Part shown: positions 1-8,427 of the stretch, one piece after another
Numbering within the stretch: the stretch's first letter is position 1
Layout of the letters: each line of letters starts with the position of its first letter
DNA from: Cellulosimicrobium funkei
GTDB taxonomy: Bacteria; Actinomycetota; Actinomycetes; Actinomycetales; Cellulomonadaceae
DNA length: 61,380 bases
Assembly (NCBI RefSeq): GCF_001019615.1
Contig: NZ_JNBQ01000020.1
Span: 1-61,380 of the forward strand
Reading direction: 5' to 3'
Made by a program: the position numbers and the translations under genes
Notes under the pieces: generated by a model
Told to the model about the DNA's origin: nothing
Seen by the model: only the letters and a program-made list of their open reading frames with translations
Database searches by the model: none

Positions 1-1
1 G

Positions 2-1024
2 CTCGTGGACCAGGACCAGTGCCGCGGCTGGCGCATGTGCGTCACCGGCTGCCCCTACAAGAAGGTCTACTTCAACCACAAGACCGGCAAGGCCGAGAAG
101 TGCACCCTGTGCTACCCCCGCATCGAGGTCGGCCTGCCCACCGTGTGCTCCGAGACCTGCGTCGGACGCCTGCGCTACCTCGGCCTCGTCCTCTACGACG
201 CGGACAAGGTCACCGAAGCCGCCGCCGTCCAGGACGAGCACGACCTCCTCGCCTCCCAACGCGCCGTCTTCCTCGACCCGAACGACCCCCAAGTGATCGC
301 CGCCGCACGCGCCGAGGGCATCCCCGAGGACTGGATCACCGCCGCCCAACGCTCCCCCATCTGGGACCTCATCACCCGCTACGAGGTCGCCCTGCCCCTG
401 CACCCCGAGTACCGCACCCTGCCCATGGTCTGGTACATCCCACCCCTGTCCCCCGTCGTCGACGTCGTCGCGGCGTCGGGCAACGACGGCGAAGACGGAC
501 GCACCCTGTTCGCCGCGATCTCGAAGCTGCGCATCCCGCTCGAATACCTCGCGGGCCTGTTCACCGCCGGGGACACCGCCCCCGTCGAACGCGTCCTGCG
601 CCGCCTGGCCGCCATGCGCTCCTACATGCGCGACCTCAACCTCGGCCGCGACCCCGACGAACGCACCGCCGCCGCCGTCGGCATGACCGGGCAACAAGTC
701 CAAGACATGTACCGCCTCCTGGCCATCGCGAAGTACGAAGACCGGTACGTCATCCCCACCGCCCACACCGAGATCGCCCGCGAGCTCACGGACATGGCGT
801 GCTCGCTGGACTACGACGGCGGCCCGGGGATGGGTGGCGCGGGACCGACGACGGGCGAGTCGTTCCACGCGGTCGGCGCGCAGGAGCGCGCCACGAGCCC
901 GTACACGCCGTCCACGTCGGGCCGGGTCAACCTGCTCACCTGGGACGGCAGCGGCGCGCCGGGCGGGCTCTTCCCGCCGTCGCGACCAGCGGGCGGCCCC
1001 GAGCCCTCGGGGGGTGCGGCATGA
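2..1024 (+). CDS. narH: Respiratory nitrate reductase beta subunit, C-terminal part (5' end off window)
   Basis: Iron-sulfur electron-transfer subunit of the membrane-bound nitrate reductase NarGHI; it passes electrons from NarI haem to the NarG molybdenum site on the cytoplasmic face. The visible 340 residues begin inside the ferredoxin-like region. Cys-rich motifs CRGWRMCVTGCPYKK, EKCTLCYPR and VCSETCVGR are those that bind the [4Fe-4S]/[3Fe-4S] clusters, and a long C-terminal NarH region follows with a Gly/Pro-rich tail. The reading frame is open from base 2, so the true start and roughly the first third lie outside. The TGA overlaps the narJ ATG (ATGA), so translation is probably coupled. 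Family identity is secure. Confidence 0.95.
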   Translation, partial: LVDQDQCRGWRMCVTGCPYKKVYFNHKTGKAEKCTLCYPRIEVGLPTVCSETCVGRLRYLGLVLYDADKVTEAAAVQDEHDLLASQRAVFLDPNDPQVIAAARAEGIPEDWITAAQRSPIWDLITRYEVALPLHPEYRTLPMVWYIPPLSPVVDVVAASGNDGEDGRTLFAAISKLRIPLEYLAGLFTAGDTAPVERVLRRLAAMRSYMRDLNLGRDPDERTAAAVGMTGQQVQDMYRLLAIAKYEDRYVIPTAHTEIARELTDMACSLDYDGGPGMGGAGPTTGESFHAVGAQERATSPYTPSTSGRVNLLTWDGSGAPGGLFPPSRPAGGPEPSGGAA

Positions 1025-1728
1025 GGCGCGCGGCCCGGTCCCGGCCGCCGTCCTCGACGAGCGCGGCGGCGCCCGGTCCCCTGCCGGACGACCAGCGCCG
1101 CGCCGCGCACACCGCGATCGCGCTCCTGCTCGACTACCCCACCGCGGAGGCCGCCGCCCACCGGGCGGACGTCGAGGACGTCGTCGCCGGGCTGCCCCCG
1201 GACGTGCGGCGACCCCTGCGCGCGTTCCTCGACGCCACGGCGTCCGTGCCCCTCCGCGAGCTCCAGGCCGCCTACGTCACGACGTTCGACCTCAAGCGCA
1301 AGTGCTCGCTCTACCTGTCGTACTACGCGGCCGGGGACACCCGGAAGCGCGGGGCCGCGCTCGTCACGTTCGTCGAGGCGTTCCGCGCGGCCGGATGGGA
1401 GACGGACGGCTCCGAGCTGCCGGACCACCTGCCCACGGTGCTCGAGCTCTCCGCGCGCACGGACGGCGAGATCGCCGGCATGGTGCTCGACGCGCACCGC
1501 GACGGCATCGAGGTCCTGCGCGCCGCGCTCGAGACCGTCCGCAGCCCGTACGCGCACGTGGTCGCGGCTCTCGTCGCGACGCTCCCGGCGATGCAGTCCG
1601 CGACCGCCGCACGCTTCCGCGACCTCGTCGCCGCGGGACCGCCCACCGAGCTCGTCGGCCTGAGCGACCTGTCCCACCTCACGCCCTTCGCCACGATCCC
1701 GAGCCTGACCGAGGAGACCCGACGATGA
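1021..1728 (+). CDS. narJ: Nitrate reductase molybdenum cofactor assembly chaperone
   Basis: 235-residue TorD/NarJ-type chaperone that helps insert the molybdenum cofactor into NarG and holds the enzyme until it docks on NarI. Visible family features are the early LLDYPT segment, the YVTTFDLKRKCSLYLSYY segment (about residues 80-97) and the late GLSDLSHLTPFATI region. The first 20 residues are a low-complexity Arg/Ser/Pro stretch that may be non-conserved. The ATG overlaps the narH stop and the TGA overlaps the narI ATG, the normal narGHJI order and spacing. Confidence 0.93.
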   Translation: MRRAARSRPPSSTSAAAPGPLPDDQRRAAHTAIALLLDYPTAEAAAHRADVEDVVAGLPPDVRRPLRAFLDATASVPLRELQAAYVTTFDLKRKCSLYLSYYAAGDTRKRGAALVTFVEAFRAAGWETDGSELPDHLPTVLELSARTDGEIAGMVLDAHRDGIEVLRAALETVRSPYAHVVAALVATLPAMQSATAARFRDLVAAGPPTELVGLSDLSHLTPFATIPSLTEETRR

Positions 1729-2459
1729 GCCCGCTCGACGTCCTGCTGTGGGTCGCCGTCCCGTACGCGGTGGCGGCCGTGTTCGTCGTCGGCCACGTGT
1801 GGCGGTACCGCTACGACCAGTTCGGCTGGACCACGCGCTCGTCGCAGCTCTACGAGAACCGCTGGCTCCGCCTCGGCTCGCCTCTCTTCCACGTCGGCAT
1901 CCTCATGGTCATCGGCGGGCACGTCGTCGGCATCCTCGTGCCGCGCCCGTGGCTCGAGGCCGTCGGCGTGGACGAGCACGCCTACCACCTCGTCGCGACG
2001 ATCGCCGGGACGTTCGCGGCCGTGCTCACGGTGGTCGGGCTCGTGATCCTCGTCCTGCGCCGGAGGCTCTCCGGCGCGGTGTTCCGCGTGACCACGCGCA
2101 CGGACAAGCTCATGTACGTCGTGCTCGGCGCCGCGATCGGGTTCGGCACGCTCGCGACGGTGCAGCACCAGATCTTCGGCGGCGGGTACGACTACCGCGG
2201 GTCGATCTCGCCGTGGTTCCGTTCGCTGCTCACGTTCCAGCCAGACCCGTCGCTCATGGCCGACGTCCCGCTCGCGTTCCAGCTCCACGTCCTGTGCGGC
2301 CTGGCGCTGTTCGCCCTGTGGCCGTTCACGCGCCTCGTGCACGTGTTCTCCGCGCCGCTCGGGTACCTCACGCGCCCGTACGTCGTCTACCGGCGCCGCG
2401 CGGCCACGACGACGTCGCGCGCACCGCGCCGCGGCTGGGAGCCCCCGACGGCCCCCTAG
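1725..2459 (+). CDS. narI: Respiratory nitrate reductase gamma subunit (cytochrome b)
   Basis: 244-residue membrane anchor that oxidises menaquinol and carries two b haems. Five hydrophobic segments are visible, with candidate haem histidines in GHVWRYRYDQ, LFHVGILMVIGGHVVG and near the C-terminus in AFQLHVLCGLALFALWPFTR and RLVHVFSAPLGY. Length is slightly above the usual 225-240 because of a charged C-terminal tail after YVVYRRR. Last gene of the nar operon; it is followed by a strong hairpin at 2558-2600 that faces a convergent operon. Confidence 0.95.
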   Translation: MSPLDVLLWVAVPYAVAAVFVVGHVWRYRYDQFGWTTRSSQLYENRWLRLGSPLFHVGILMVIGGHVVGILVPRPWLEAVGVDEHAYHLVATIAGTFAAVLTVVGLVILVLRRRLSGAVFRVTTRTDKLMYVVLGAAIGFGTLATVQHQIFGGGYDYRGSISPWFRSLLTFQPDPSLMADVPLAFQLHVLCGLALFALWPFTRLVHVFSAPLGYLTRPYVVYRRRAATTTSRAPRRGWEPPTAP

Positions 2460-2557
2460 CGAGCACCGCCCTCACCCCACGATGCGTCCGCGCCCGAGTG
2501 CTGCGTCCCGACACGCAGCGCCCGGGCGCCGGCGCATCGCTCGATCCGGTGAGCGCA

Positions 2558-2600
2558 CGACGACGCCCGGCGGCCATCCCCGTGCCGCCGGGCGTCGTCG
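2558..2600. terminator. Strong hairpin between convergent narI and DUF2249 gene
   Basis: A 17-bp perfect inverted repeat (2558-2574 with 2584-2600) separated by a 9-base loop, CATCCCCGT. It lies in the only gap between the plus-strand nar operon and the convergent minus-strand DUF2249/nirK operon, so it can act as a terminator for both. There is no clear T tract, as is usual in very GC-rich actinobacteria. Confidence 0.75.
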
Positions 2601-2627
2601 CGTGCCAGGGCTTGCCGGCCCCGCTGC

Positions 2628-2972
2628 TCAGCCCTGCGCGGGCACCGGCCGGCGCGTGAGGCGGATGCTCACCTCGGTCGCCTCGCGCGACAGGTACTCG
2701 CGGTCGAACGCGCCGGGCTCCCGTCCCTCGAGCTGTGCGAGCAGCGGGAGCGGGTCGTGCGGCGCGACGAGCACGAGCCCGTCGCCGGGCGCGAGCGCCT
2801 CGAGGGCCCCGAAGACGACTCCGTGGCGCACGGCGTGCGGGATCGTGCGGACGTCGAGCACGATCTCGCCGTCGTCGTGGGCGCACCCGCACGTGTGCCC
2901 CTCCTCGGGCTCCTCCCCGTGCGCGGCCGCGTGCTGCGGGGGCTCGGTGATCTCGATCGGTTCTGCTGCCAT
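2628..2972 (-). CDS. DUF2249 domain protein
   Basis: 114-residue soluble protein. Residues about 38-100 match the DUF2249 pattern: VLDVRTIPHAVRHGVVFGAL, then LVLVAPHDPLPLLAQLE and a C-terminal strand. The N-terminal 35 residues hold a His/Cys-rich stretch, HTCGCAHDD, that might bind metal. DUF2249 proteins are often encoded with denitrification and NO-response genes, and here it is the last gene after the nitrite reductase on the same strand (90-base gap). The family has a TusA-like fold, but the biochemical role is unknown, so function is not assigned. Confidence 0.8.
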   Translation of the reverse strand: MAAEPIEITEPPQHAAAHGEEPEEGHTCGCAHDDGEIVLDVRTIPHAVRHGVVFGALEALAPGDGLVLVAPHDPLPLLAQLEGREPGAFDREYLSREATEVSIRLTRRPVPAQG

Positions 2973-3062
2973 GTGGTCCTCCTGGGTCGTGGCGCGAGCG
3001 CCGGGTGGGGTGCGGGGTCTGCGGGCCTGACGGCGCGGGGACGTCGCCGACGGGCGGGCCTG

Positions 3063-5933
3063 TCAGGGCGTCACGGCGAACGCCCCGGACGCGCCGCGCT
3101 CGGCGTCGGACATGGAGTGCGTGACGAACGGGTAGGTCCCGGCCTCGGGGAACGTGAGCTCGACGAACCCGCCCTGCGCGGGCAGCAGGCCGAGCACCTG
3201 GCTGCCGCCGGAGCTCCCGGCCGGGAGCGAGTACGCGCCCTCCTGGTAGACGGTGTCGAACTGGCCGCCGACGACGTGGAACGCGCTCGGGCGGTTCGGG
3301 CCGGCGTCGAGCACCCACACGCGGACGCGCTCGCCGACGCGGGCCTCGAGCGGGTCGTGCCGGTACTGGTTCGCGTAGCCGTTGAACGCGAGCAGGTCGG
3401 GCTCGCCGGCCGCGACCTTCGCGTCGTCTGCGGACGCGCCCTGCGCGCCGAGGTAGAGCTCGGACTGCACGACGACGTACTCGTGGTCCACGGGAGCGAG
3501 GTCCGGCGGGTCGACGATCACCGCGCCGAACATGCCGTTCGCGATGTGCAGCGACATGGGCATGGTCGAGCAGTGGTACATCCAGATCCCGGCGCGGGTC
3601 GCCGTGAAGCGGTAGACGAGCGACTCCCCGGGCGCGATCGTCCGCATCGGCTCGTCGGGCGCGAGCGCGCCCGCGTGGAAGTCGATCGAGTGCCCGATCG
3701 TGCCGTCGTTGACGAGCGTGATCTCGAAGACGTCACCCACCTTCCCGCGCAGCACGGGCCCCGGCGCGGTCCCGCCGAACGTCCACACCGTCTGCTCGAC
3801 CGCGGGTGCGACCTCCTGGACGGTCTCCGTCACGGTGAGGGTGCGCCGGTGCACGACCGGCTCGCCCGACGGGTCCGTCTCGGCCGGTGCGAGCGTCGCG
3901 TCACGCGCGGTGAACCCGTCGCCCGGGTGCGTCATGAGGTCGACGTCGGACGCGGTCAGCGAGGCCGCCCCGCCCGAGCCCGTGCTCGCGTGCCCGCCGT
4001 GCGCGTCGTGCACGTCGCGGCCACCGTCGTCCGCCGTGACCGTCCCGCCGGAGCCGTCCGAGCCGCCGGTGCCCTCGACGTCGATCGTGAGCGTCATGCC
4101 CATGAGCCGGTGCCCGGCGACGGAGCACCAGCCGTCGAGCGGACCGCTCACGACGCCGACGTCGACCGTGGCGGTCTCCCCCGGTGCGACGCGGCCCGAC
4201 GTCGTGCTGTCCTCGAGGACGAGGTCGTGCACGTCGTCGTCGGTGTTGGTCAGCTCGACGACGAGCCGGTCGCCCGCGGGCACGGTGATCGTGTCCGGGA
4301 CGAACCGCATGTCGGTGGCCTCGACCTGCACGGTCGTCGTGCGGCCGGTCGTCGCGACCGGCACGCCGGCCCCTCCGGTCCCGGCGACAGCGCCACCCCC
4401 GACGACGCCCGACCCGACGCCGGCCGCCACCGGGTCGGCGGCGATGCCGCCCACGACCGCGAGCGCCAGCGTCGCGACGGCGGCCGTCACCGCGCCCGCG
4501 AGGGGTCGGCGCGCCTGCGCGTCCCGGCGTGCGGCGACGGCGCGAGCGGCGTCGCCGCGGCGCGTGCCCGACGGCGGAGCCTCCGTCGTGAGGCTCGTCG
4601 CGCCCGGGGCGGGCGGCTGGGCCGGGGATACCGTCGGCTGCGACGCGTCCTCGCGCGAGACCGTGTCGCCCCGCGAGACGATCACGGCGCGCAGCGCGAG
4701 GACGAGGAAGGCGAGGAAGGTCGCGAAGACGACGAGCGACAGCCCGACGCGCACCCACGACGGCAGCGGCAGGAGGTACAGCGCGAGACCGCCGTTCGCG
4801 ACGAGCACGCGGTACGCCCCGCCCGCGCCGACGACGGACTCGGTGCGCCGCCGTCGTGCCGGGCCGCCGCCGAGCACGACGGGGACGAGGTACGTGAGCG
4901 CGCCGAGGAGCACCTGCGCGGCGAACCCGACGACGAACGGGAGCAGCAGCCCGCCGATCGCGTCCTGCGCCGCGGCCCACGACGGCGCCGTCGCGACCCG
5001 CACCCCGAACGCGGCCACGCTCCCGGCGAACCACGCCACGGACGCGGCGAGGCTCCACGCGGCGAACCCCCAGGCGCCGCGCTGGGCGGCCCGACCCTGC
5101 GCCGCGAGGTGCCGACCGACCAGCACGACACCGCCCAGCACGACGGCCGCCCCGGCCGCGACGAGGGGCCGCCAGCCGACCGCGCACGCCGCGACGACGA
5201 GCAGGATCCCGGCGGTGAGGACCGGCAGCGCGCGGCGGGCCGCGACGTCGGCGTCGGGCTGGATGCGCGTGCGCAGCACGGTCGGCCACAGCAGCACGAG
5301 CGTGCCGAGCACCGTGAGGCCGACCCACCCGAGGACGTTGAGCGTCACGTGCGCCACGTAGAGGCGGCCGTACGCCTCCGTCCCCGCGCCGCCGCGGGCC
5401 ATGAGGACGCCGAGCGTCACGCCGACGGGCAGGCACGCGGCAGCGACGACGTAGTAGCGGACGAGCCGGCCGAAGCGCGACGGCAGCGCGCCCCGGCCCT
5501 GGAGCACGAGCACCGTCGCGTGCGTCACCGCCCCCGCGCCCACGAGCACCCCGCCCGCGACCACGAGGGACCAGACGTCGGTCAGCAGCCCCGCGACGAC
5601 GAGCAGCGCACCGACCGTGTGCGCGGCGAGCCGCGCGACGTGCAGCGGGCGCCCGCCCGGCGCCTGGCGGCGCAGCATCGTGTCGGCGAAGTGCTGGCTC
5701 CACACGAGGACGGCCGTGCTCACGGCACCGAGCATGAGGACGTGGACCATGAGCCACACGGCCTCGGGCACGAACCGGTGCACGACGACGAGCACCGCCT
5801 CGGCGACGAACCACCCGAGGACGAGGGCATGGAGCCACAGGTTCCGACCGGTGCCTCCGACCTTCTGCGTACCCGGGAGCGGCCCGACGGGCCGGGCGGT
5901 CAGGAGCGAGGGTCGCTCGGGCGAGGCGGGCAC
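3063..5933 (-). CDS. nirK: Copper nitrite reductase fused to a membrane domain and an extra cupredoxin
   Basis: About 956 residues in three parts. Residues ~30-430 form a polytopic membrane domain of about 12 segments resembling NnrS-like proteins. A Pro/Arg-rich linker and one more hydrophobic segment (~478-501) precede a cupredoxin domain (~534-620) with a type-1 copper pattern ending WCSVAGHRLMGM (C603, H608, M613). Residues ~660-956 are NirK: H748 and D751/H753 in GHSIDFHAG, H787/C788 in MYHCSTMPMSLHIANGM, H886 in FHVVGGQFD and H939 in FVTHSMSD account for the type-1 and type-2 copper ligands and catalytic Asp/His. It reduces nitrite to NO, with the catalytic part probably outside the membrane. 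GTG at 5933 was chosen because GGAAGG lies 5 bases upstream; GTG at 5939 would overlap the upstream stop as GTGA. The fused membrane part may pass electrons, an inference. Confidence 0.9.
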   Translation of the reverse strand: MPASPERPSLLTARPVGPLPGTQKVGGTGRNLWLHALVLGWFVAEAVLVVVHRFVPEAVWLMVHVLMLGAVSTAVLVWSQHFADTMLRRQAPGGRPLHVARLAAHTVGALLVVAGLLTDVWSLVVAGGVLVGAGAVTHATVLVLQGRGALPSRFGRLVRYYVVAAACLPVGVTLGVLMARGGAGTEAYGRLYVAHVTLNVLGWVGLTVLGTLVLLWPTVLRTRIQPDADVAARRALPVLTAGILLVVAACAVGWRPLVAAGAAVVLGGVVLVGRHLAAQGRAAQRGAWGFAAWSLAASVAWFAGSVAAFGVRVATAPSWAAAQDAIGGLLLPFVVGFAAQVLLGALTYLVPVVLGGGPARRRRTESVVGAGGAYRVLVANGGLALYLLPLPSWVRVGLSLVVFATFLAFLVLALRAVIVSRGDTVSREDASQPTVSPAQPPAPGATSLTTEAPPSGTRRGDAARAVAARRDAQARRPLAGAVTAAVATLALAVVGGIAADPVAAGVGSGVVGGGAVAGTGGAGVPVATTGRTTTVQVEATDMRFVPDTITVPAGDRLVVELTNTDDDVHDLVLEDSTTSGRVAPGETATVDVGVVSGPLDGWCSVAGHRLMGMTLTIDVEGTGGSDGSGGTVTADDGGRDVHDAHGGHASTGSGGAASLTASDVDLMTHPGDGFTARDATLAPAETDPSGEPVVHRRTLTVTETVQEVAPAVEQTVWTFGGTAPGPVLRGKVGDVFEITLVNDGTIGHSIDFHAGALAPDEPMRTIAPGESLVYRFTATRAGIWMYHCSTMPMSLHIANGMFGAVIVDPPDLAPVDHEYVVVQSELYLGAQGASADDAKVAAGEPDLLAFNGYANQYRHDPLEARVGERVRVWVLDAGPNRPSAFHVVGGQFDTVYQEGAYSLPAGSSGGSQVLGLLPAQGGFVELTFPEAGTYPFVTHSMSDAERGASGAFAVTP

Positions 5934-5935
5934 GG

Positions 5936-7180
5936 TCACCTTCCGGGGACGATCGGGAGCACGGCGGACGGGGCCGAAACAGAACCCTGGTCGCGCGAGG
6001 TAGAGCCGTGGTCGCGCGAGGTAGAGCCGTGGTCGGCGGCTGCGGCCGCCCGCTCCCCGCGCAGCGCCGACCACAGCGCGACCCCGACGAACCCGAGGAC
6101 GGCGACGACGTTCCCCGCGCCGCCGACGCGGACGGCCGCCACCGCTCCGGGCCCGTCGCCCGCGAGGTCACCGGCGACCCGGACGGCGAGCGACGCGTGC
6201 AGCAGCGCGAGCGGCGCCCACATCGCGGCGCGGTATGGGAGCGGACGGCGCAGCACGGCCGGGAGGATGAGCGGCGCGTGCGCCATGATCATCGACACCC
6301 CGAACCCGAGGAACACGGCGTGCACGACGGCGTCGTACGTCGTCCCCGAGCGCAGCGTCACCGCCGGGCCGAGCCCGGAGGGACCGGCCCCCGCCGCGAG
6401 GAACACCCAGGCCGCGCCCGCGACGACGAGCCACGCGTAGCCCGCGAGCATCGCCGCCGCAGCGAAGCGCGGCAGGCCTCGGCCACGGACGGTGCGGCGC
6501 GCGACGTCGTGCCGCAGCAGCACGAGAGCCGACACCGCGAGCGCCGCCCCGGCCATGGCGTACCCGGGTGCGGGGGCGAGCAGGGCGACGCACGCCGCGC
6601 CGACGGAGACCAGCGACCCGGCGAGGACGGTGCGCTCGGTCCGGGCGTCGATCTCGAGCCGTGCGAGCTCGACGCGCTCGCCGAGCACGGTCCAGGCGAC
6701 GAACCCGACGAGCCACGGAAGAAGGTCCGGCACCGCGACGCCCGCAGCCCAGAGCGCGGCACCCCCGACGGCGAGCACGGCGCCCGTGGCCTGGATCGCC
6801 GTCGCGACGGCGGGCTGGCGCCGCCAGAGCGCGGCGTAGATCGCGACGAGTCCGAGCGTCCCCGCGACGAGCAGCCCCTGCCCGACCGCGCGGGGCGCGG
6901 GCGAGAGGAGCGCGAGCGCGCCGAGCCCGAGCGCGGCGGGTGCGAGGTAGGCGACCGGGCGCCGCACGGCGACGGCGCGTTCGAGGGTGACGAGCGTGCC
7001 GACGAACCCGAGCACCATGAGCATGCCGTGCGCGTCCTGGACCCGCTCGGCAGGGACGGGCGACGGGAGCCCGAGCAGGGCGAGCCCGGTCGCGAGCCCC
7101 GTGAGCAGCGCGATCCCGGCGGGGAGCACGAGGAGCGCGCGGAACGGCGTCCGGCTCGTCACGCCCCGAGGGTTTTCCAC
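5936..7180 (-). CDS. NnrS-like polytopic membrane protein
   Basis: 414 residues with about 12 transmembrane segments and several membrane histidines, e.g. DAHGMLMVLGFVGTLVTLERAV near residue 50 and VVHAVFLGFGVSMIMAHAPL near 295. This layout resembles NnrS, a haem- and copper-containing membrane protein linked to NO and denitrification stress. Its stop overlaps or abuts the nirK fusion start, so it is the first gene of the nirK operon. The GTG start at 7180 is favoured because a TACGGT -10 box lies 7 bases upstream (leaderless). The C-terminal tail contains a 7-residue repeat, DHGSTSR. Exact family assignment is tentative. Confidence 0.75.
   Translation of the reverse strand: MENPRGVTSRTPFRALLVLPAGIALLTGLATGLALLGLPSPVPAERVQDAHGMLMVLGFVGTLVTLERAVAVRRPVAYLAPAALGLGALALLSPAPRAVGQGLLVAGTLGLVAIYAALWRRQPAVATAIQATGAVLAVGGAALWAAGVAVPDLLPWLVGFVAWTVLGERVELARLEIDARTERTVLAGSLVSVGAACVALLAPAPGYAMAGAALAVSALVLLRHDVARRTVRGRGLPRFAAAAMLAGYAWLVVAGAAWVFLAAGAGPSGLGPAVTLRSGTTYDAVVHAVFLGFGVSMIMAHAPLILPAVLRRPLPYRAAMWAPLALLHASLAVRVAGDLAGDGPGAVAAVRVGGAGNVVAVLGFVGVALWSALRGERAAAAADHGSTSRDHGSTSRDQGSVSAPSAVLPIVPGR
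5988..6035. repeat. 21-bp tandem repeat, 2.3 copies, inside NnrS-like gene
   Basis: Two identical 21-base units (5988-6008, 6009-6029) and a 6-base start of a third. On the minus strand they encode DHGSTSR repeated near the C-terminus of the NnrS-like protein. The unit is a multiple of three, so copy changes keep the frame. Confidence 0.9.
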
Positions 7181-7187
7181 GGTCCCG

Positions 7188-7193
7188 ACCGTA
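7188..7193 (-). promoter_or_regulatory. Leaderless -10 box TACGGT for the nirK operon
   Basis: TACGGT reads on the minus strand 7 bases before the GTG at 7180, the TANNNT-plus-short-spacer pattern seen before several other genes here. No convincing -35 was found, which suggests an activator is needed. Confidence 0.5.
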
Positions 7194-7244
7194 GGAATCC
7201 AGCAGTACGCCCGGACAGGGCCGAAGGTCCCGCCGGGACGCGCC

Positions 7245-7277
7245 GGTCACGTGGGCTGGGTCACGCCGGCGGTCACG
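7245..7277. promoter_or_regulatory. Three GGTCACG repeats, including a weak CRP/FNR-like palindrome
   Basis: GGTCACG occurs at 7245, 7259 and 7271. The pair CGTGG-N6-TCACG at 7250-7265 resembles a degenerate CRP/FNR-family site, centred about 75 bases upstream of the predicted nirK-operon start. This is a possible operator for nitrogen-oxide or oxygen control. The motif is GC-rich and could occur by chance. Confidence 0.3.
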
Positions 7278-7310
7278 CGGACGAGAGCCCCAGCGCGGGT
7301 ACGTGGCGGC

Positions 7311-8382
7311 TCACTCGCGCGCCCGGACGAGGTCGCGCACGGCGGGGCCGACCGTCTCGCCGTACGCGCGCAGGGTCTCGTCCTTGGCGTCGTGCTGGAG
7401 GTAGACGGCGAACTGGTCGACGCCGAGCGCGGCGAGCTCGCGCAGCCGCTCGACGTGCCGCTCGGCCGGCCCGACGAGGCAGAACCGGTCGACGATCTCG
7501 TCCGTGACGAACGCCGTGTGGGTGTTCCCCGCGCGCCCGTGCTCGTTGTAGTCGTAGCCCTGGCGCCCCGCGACGAAGTCGGTGAGCGCGTGCGGGATCG
7601 TCACACCCGCACCCGCCTCCGACCCGCCGGGCCCGTACCGCGCGACGATCTCCGCGACGTGGTTGCCGACCATCCCCCCGGAACCAGCGGCACTGGTCGT
7701 AGGCGTGCGCGAGCGCACGACGTCCCGCCTCGCCGTCCGACGGCGCGTGGTCGGTCACGTACGCGGGCGCGGCGACGCAGATGCGCACCGCGTCCGGGTC
7801 GCGACCCGCGCGCTCGGCCGCGGCGCGCACCGCGGCGACGGACCACGCGACGACGTCGGGGTCGGCGAGCTGGAGGATGAAGCCGTCGCCGACCTCGCCC
7901 GTGAGGGCGAGCGCCTTCGGCCCGTACGCCGCGACCCACACCGGCAGCCGGGAGTCCGGGTTCCACGGCAGGCGCAGCGTCGAGCCGCGGTACTCGACGG
8001 CCTCCCCCGACGCGAGGCCGCGGATGACGCCGATCGCCTCGCGGAGCTCGGCGAGCGTGACGGGCCGCCCGTTGATGACGCGTACCGCCGAGTCGCCGCG
8101 GCCGATGCCGCAGATCGTCCGGTTGCCGAACATCTCGTTGAGGGTCGCGAAGAGCGAGGCGGTGACGGTCACGTCGCGCGTCGCGGGGTTGGTGACCATG
8201 GGGCCGACCGTCACCCGGTGCGTCGCCGCGAGGATCTGGGAGTAGACGACGAACGGCTCCTCCCACAACAGGTGCGAGTCGAACGTCCACACGTGCGAGA
8301 AGCCGTACGTCTCCGCCTGCCGCGCGAGGTCGACGACCCGCCACGCGGGCGGGTCGTTCTGCAGCACCACCCCGAGGTCCAT
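7311..8382 (-). pseudogene. LLM-class F420/flavin-dependent oxidoreductase (TIGR03842-like), frameshifted
   Basis: Starts MDLGVVLQNDPPAWRVVDLA and reads in one frame as an LLM-class oxidoreductase to about residue 235 (QCRWF). It then needs a shift at about 7674-7681 to continue as GGMVGNHVAEIVARYG and finish at the TGA at 7311. One extra base beside a run of six C explains it: TTC CGG GGG GAT should read TTC GGG GGG ATG. Both halves are otherwise intact, total about 357 residues, so this is either a recent inactivation or a sequencing error. It is the last gene of the pyrimidine-catabolism operon. The family is often encoded beside dihydropyrimidinase; its substrate is not established. Confidence 0.85.
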
Positions 8383-8427
8383 GCGCCCTCCCGATCCGGT
8401 CCGTGCCCGTCCTTCGCAGCTCGCCGC

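Noticed and set aside
5988-6029. Repeats considered as CRISPR
   Set aside because: Units are contiguous with no spacers and lie inside a coding frame.
5934-6074. N-terminal extension of the nirK frame with repeats RPRLYLA
   Set aside because: It overlaps the C-terminal end of the NnrS-like gene and reads the 21-bp repeat out of frame; a GTG with a ribosome binding site lies at 5933.
2757-6440. 1227-codon plus-strand open frame opposite nirK
   Set aside because: Composition is Arg/Asp/Gly/His repeats without any domain; it is antisense to the nirK fusion, which has complete copper motifs.
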